DNA of 64,000 nt. Source: Pseudoprevotella muciniphila (GTDB taxonomy: Bacteria > Bacteroidota > Bacteroidia > Bacteroidales > Bacteroidaceae). Numbering within the stretch: the first letter of the stretch is position 1; each line of letters begins with the position of its first letter. Location of the stretch: contig NZ_CP033459.1 in assembly GCF_003265305.2 (NCBI RefSeq), positions 868,001-932,000 on the forward strand, read 5' to 3'. Both the position numbers and the translations under genes were made by a program. Below, piece after piece: positions 61,801 to 64,000 of the stretch. A model generated the notes under the pieces. It saw only the letters and a program-made list of their open reading frames with translations, was not told the DNA's origin and did not search any database.

Positions 61801-62174
61801 TAGAACTGCATTTCAATACCATTGATGCGATAACCATTAGCAATGGCTAATCTATAATACAATGTATTACCGTTTACCAAGCCACTATTACCTCTGTACA
61901 TGGCAAACCCGTTAGCATTGTAACTATTCATGTTACCCCAGGTACCATCTCTTACTTCAAGAGTAATCTGGGGAGTAGAGCCGGTGTTTACCCAACTGCA
62001 ACACCACGTAGAACCTGATTGCGCATCACCTGCACCCTGAGAATACTTTCCACCTCTGTAGAAAGTACCGCCAGTGGTGGATGTACCGTTCAGCGACACA
62101 GTGGTCTGCGCGCTTGCTCCGATGCCGCACATAGCAAGCAGTAGGAGCATCAAGAAATTTGTAATTCTTTTCAT
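58899..62174 (-). CDS. Large secreted protein with T9SS-like C-terminal tail, copy 3
   Basis: 1091 residues, signal peptide MKRITNFLMLLLLAMCGIGASAQ. Closest to the protein at 40847: shared middle (YTFTAPSVNGYAFLSAVDG, SAKAY-like segments, ADPTDATVSTPYFFILRSKYAYG, YYWTFGGNEFDGITVYN) and near-identical end (PTRGLENIFGGIGEDVTGIN, YDLQGRRVNNATKGVYIIN, GKKVIK). The N-terminal about 170 residues are different and may carry the specificity. Exported, function unknown. It has a leader of about 200 bases behind a -7 box at 62376. Confidence 0.85.
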   Translation of the reverse strand: MKRITNFLMLLLLAMCGIGASAQTTVSLNGTSTTGGTFYRGGKYSQGAGDAQSGSTWCCSWVNTGSTPQITLEVRDGTWGNMNSYNANGFAMYRGNSGLVNGNTLYYRLAIANGYRINGIEMQFYNANASYPVTLSCNGVSATATSTSASAAATLTVTDLKAQYVDIALTVGANQGCFVPVFNVTYEAADIEYNYSYTMYDASHNELGTGSNSLMGYAEGYTFTAPSVNGYAFLSAVDGTTFQPLDLSGTITATSIVLLYSPILSDLASADATKAYTLTTPRAFIHAESADATEFSRTMVSNGTADMTNPLHQWTFVTLGGKTYLYNVGAKKFASYTTNKSHHLVTSAPAYVTGDASTYKTGYPIVLKFTNDANTDQPTATLNMSAGGVMIDSWTTHDEGNVQQILQVPSVTVVPEAYVANFTCTGGGLTSVYVDGTEVALGTDVVLTSGATVSSSAAVNAIESYNGFATLAEALADANFAGTVDVALPATVTTVTLNVTRDNRVVKTVTIENVPENTEINVVSALGGTPNYVSNISPTTVTSTDVDQTVTVTYDSSLPFELSADPTDATVSTPYFFILRSKYAYGNNVTSSSSYDLANDEYYWTFGGNEFDGITVYNRTHGYMRVGTTDNSVATFDTTPFAFAISPNNNQTDGFNLYVPGTNSYINDRGNKISTWLHSAAASDAGSCLKVFTINDLVLNLIASDIDPYFEYAGCVNALQVTDASNLAEEYSALKAAPNYNDYLTFKAKVEGYQMVEATEGYYLILSGLDAFRTKQGVDKAMLYNTSSKNVAWGNVDVSAAQIMKLKAVEGTTTFRLYVPLAGTYLQTKAGVTTEDEASGIAFEVVAKKPSKVALVYNANGGTDAALHAAGHNSGAGASGSLTGWTADGDASMWHLIPVEIEEITLISPAGVADGEEVMQGFANGYDAQLPLNVGVFTITEDLGAGARLDTIATSQIAADQGYIISGVKGATVPLLPVNGTVDVPAGNLLVAGDGSSVVSGGYILAYKKGEAEAKFWSINGLTVPANRSYLPAGTPTRGLENIFGGIGEDVTGINGITTGAENGTVYDLQGRRVNNATKGVYIINGKKVIK

Positions 62175-62375
62175 GTAATTTGGAAAAGTTGAATTAATAA
62201 AAAATTGAATTAAAATGTGAATTATTGATTTTCTTTATTTTGATTAATCCTTAGTTCTTGCCGTGCTTTCACATCGGCAGTTTATAAGTTCTGTTATATC
62301 CAGTTCTGTTATATTCAGTTTCGTTATGTTATATTTCGTTATGTATAAGCGTAATTCTTTTTTCTCATCGGCGCG

Positions 62376-62383
62376 CAAAATTA
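62376..62383 (-). promoter_or_regulatory. -7 box TAATTTTG with TTG upstream
   Basis: Minus-strand TTG (62407-62405), 21-base spacer, TAATTTTG (62383-62376). It would give a leader of about 195 bases containing GTTATATTCAGTTTCGTTAT-type repeats (62285-62345). Confidence 0.55.
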
Positions 62384-62499
62384 CAGCAAAGATTTTGATT
62401 GTTGCAACTTTTTTTCTGTTTTTTTCTTTTTCGGGCGCAAAACATGTCCGCCCCGGCTCTTTTTCAGGCGTTATGGTATCAAATTGCATTAGTTTTGGA

Positions 62500-62640
62500 A
62501 TGCGTGGCAATTCATGCTGTTTTGGAACACGAAGGGCATGAAGGCTTCGCTGCGGCCATTTTCATTTTTACGTGAATTATCATGAATTTCCATGAATTAT
62601 CTTATCTGAATTATTCCTGTCAGGATTTATGGCAATTCAT
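62500..62640. repeat. ATTCATG/CATGAATT word cluster
   Basis: Several copies of AATTCATG and its complement CATGAATT (GAATTATCATGAATTTCC) in a gap without genes. Nothing else recognised between 62410 and 62750. Confidence 0.5.
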
Positions 62641-62814
62641 GTTGTTTTCGCTTGTGCCGGTTTCTCTCTTTGGCTCACAAAAATAATAAAATATCTGGAT
62701 TTTCCGGGCTTTTCCAGAAAAATCCAGATATTGTGGTGATTACTTTTCTGTGCCCCCGGACCGGGCTCACGATACTGTGCCGCCCGGACCGGGCTCACGA
62801 TACTCTCACTGCAT

Positions 62815-63050
62815 ATAACAGGGGTTTCAGTCGCTTCGCTCCTTTCACCCCTGCCTATGCTGTATCGCCCTTATAGGGCTCACTGTGCTACTCCAAACAT
62901 AACAGGGGTTTCAGTCGCTTCGCTCCTTGCACCCCTGCCTAAGCTGTATCGCCCTTATAGGGCTCACTGTGCTACTCCAAACATAACAGGGGTTTCAGTC
63001 GCTTCGCTCCTTGCACCCCTGCCTATGCTGTATCGCTCCTCCGGAGCTCA
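62815..63050. repeat. Three tandem 84-bp repeats with nested hairpins
   Basis: AACAGGGGTTTCAGTCGCTT starts at about 62817, 62901 and 62985, an 84-base period. Each unit holds CAGGGGT...ACCCCTG and CGCCCTTATAGGGC dyads; the third diverges at CGCTCCTCCGGAGC. A related pair GGACCGGGCTCACGATACT lies just left (62758-62803). Confidence 0.9.
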
Positions 63051-63059
63051 TACGTAAAT

Positions 63060-63150
63060 TGCACTCTCAACTGTCAACTCTCCTCTCTCAACTGTCAACT
63101 CTCCTCTCTCAACTGTCAACTCTCAACTGTCAACTCTCAACTGTCAACTA
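63060..63150. repeat. TCAACTG/TCAACTC 7-bp repeats
   Basis: At least ten copies of a 7-base unit alternating TCAACTG and TCAACTC, running into the stop codon of the phosphatase gene. Confidence 0.9.
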
Positions 63151-64000
63151 CCTGAACTCAATGGGTTGTCCTGTGCAGCCGTTTGGCATTTGTATGGAGA
63201 GGAGGTTGCAGATGGTTGGTGCTATGTCGGTCATGTGTACTTCGCGGGAGGATTTTCCTTTTGGTATGTGCCATCCCATGAAGAGGCATGGTATGTGTGC
63301 GTCGTAGGGGTTCCATACGCCGTGTGTGGTGCCTTTTACGAGTTTTTGCTCTGCATCTCCGTAGATGGCGGGTTGTGGTATGGTTGCTATGTCGCCACTG
63401 CGTAGGCGGTTGTAGCCGTTGATGGCGCGTTCGCGGACGGGTTGCGGCACTGTTGCTGTGCTGATTTTTTCGAGTTCTGCGACGTATGCGAAGCGTGTGT
63501 CTTTTTTGAGGTAGTCTATGGCGAGTTGTGTGAGTTCTTCGGGTTTGATGCCGAGTTCTTCGATGACGTCGCGTTGGAGTATGATTTGGCAGTTGGCGTC
63601 TCCGAAGATGAGTTTTCTGTCGGTGCCGTAGTGCTGCTGTAGGTATTTATTGAGCGCGCGTGTGGTTTTTCCCATGTCCCATGGTTGGGATGGTATGCGG
63701 TGGTCTTGGTTGAATGAGATGTTGTGTGCTGCGCCGTGGTCTGCAGTGAGGAAGACGATGTAGTTGCCTTCGCCTACGTGTTTGTCGAGCGTTGTGAGGA
63801 AGTCGGCGAGGTCGCGGTCGAGGCGTAGGTAGCAGTCTTCGGTTTCTGCTGCGTTGATGCCGACGTGGTGTCCTATTCCGTCGGTGGTTGATATGCTGAC
63901 GGTGAGTATGTCGCATTCGCTGCCTTTTCCGAGTTGTTCTCCTTCGAGTGCTGCCTTAGCGATGTCGAAGGTGATGGTTGCTCCAGCTGGCACGTATTTC
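63148..64000 (-). CDS. PafA-like alkaline phosphatase/phosphodiesterase, 3' part
   Basis: The frame is open to the right edge, so the N-terminal part with the signal peptide and nucleophile is missing; about 283 C-terminal residues are seen. Alkaline phosphatase superfamily blocks: STTDGIGHHVG (metal Asp and His), FLTADHGAAHN (metal Asp-His), then THGVWNPYDAHIPCLFMGW with the last metal His and HMTDIAPTICNLL near the end. This matches the PafA-type enzymes of Bacteroidetes that remove phosphate from organic esters in the periplasm. The stop TAG is part of the 7-base repeat tract. Confidence 0.85.
   Translation of the reverse strand, partial: KYVPAGATITFDIAKAALEGEQLGKGSECDILTVSISTTDGIGHHVGINAAETEDCYLRLDRDLADFLTTLDKHVGEGNYIVFLTADHGAAHNISFNQDHRIPSQPWDMGKTTRALNKYLQQHYGTDRKLIFGDANCQIILQRDVIEELGIKPEELTQLAIDYLKKDTRFAYVAELEKISTATVPQPVRERAINGYNRLRSGDIATIPQPAIYGDAEQKLVKGTTHGVWNPYDAHIPCLFMGWHIPKGKSSREVHMTDIAPTICNLLSIQMPNGCTGQPIEFR

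Noticed and set aside
62652-63060. Small plus-strand open frames in the 84-base repeats
   Set aside because: Repetitive products that follow the unit period; no start context or homology.

Overview
The window looks like a chromosomal segment of a Bacteroidales bacterium, most likely Prevotellaceae. The evidence is: promoters with the Bacteroidetes -7 box TAnnTTTG (best case TTTG-N19-TATTTTTG before 14504); A/C-rich leaders without a Shine-Dalgarno before start codons; lipoproteins of the DUF4369 type; FISUMP and four-helix-bundle (S23-type) proteins; large secreted proteins ending in a T9SS-like tail (YDLQGRRV...GVYIINGKKVIK); and a Bacteroides-type sialic acid locus with a kelch-symporter fusion. 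No rRNA is present; there are three tRNA genes.

Layout. (1) 1-9.2 kb is an AT-rich defence island. A leftward operon holds an XRE regulator, a WYL regulator, a degenerate HsdM/HsdS-like protein fused to a histidine-kinase module, a receiver-domain protein, a canonical HsdM and a truncated-by-window DUF1016/YhcG-type protein. A divergent gene encodes a putative PD-(D/E)XK protein. (2) 9.2-16.2 kb has a decayed four-helix-bundle gene, a SAM methyltransferase, an NSS transporter, an RsmI-like methylase and two membrane proteins. (3) 16.2-33.6 kb is a reduced phage-like module on the minus strand: terminase, portal, putative scaffold, capsid, connector-like protein, beta-helix tail protein, holin-like protein and amidase. 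It is interrupted by three plus-strand exported-protein genes and a 54-codon peptide gene. Six clusters of composite 83-bp/65-bp repeats fill the gaps between genes at 11-29 kb. (4) 33.7-39.1 kb is a sialic acid catabolic operon (nanA, kelch-symporter fusion, AGE epimerase, YhcH family), followed by a terminator and two tRNA-Arg and one tRNA-His. (5) 39.5-49.1 kb holds a lipoprotein nuclease, two large secreted proteins, an IS30-family element and a peptide gene. (6) 49.2-56.3 kb encodes an AddB/AddA-type recombination helicase-nuclease pair with a four-helix-bundle gene between. (7) 56.5-64 kb holds two low-complexity proteins, a third large secreted protein with a second peptide gene behind it, tandem repeats and the 3' part of a PafA-like phosphatase.

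How they work together. The most novel-looking unit is the two-component pair inside the restriction-modification operon: a DNA-methylase-like sensor with altered catalytic motifs, a GHKL ATPase tail, and a partner with all receiver-domain residues in place. This suggests that DNA modification state or phage DNA is sensed and passed on by phosphotransfer. The second theme is DNA-level repeats. Intergenic tracts of 7- to 10-bp quasi-repeats start right at stop codons, and one family (TCCGGANNN) also runs through coding regions in two different reading frames. The third is a family of three small peptides (54-60 aa), two of them placed directly behind large T9SS-like secreted proteins with a conserved terminator cassette.
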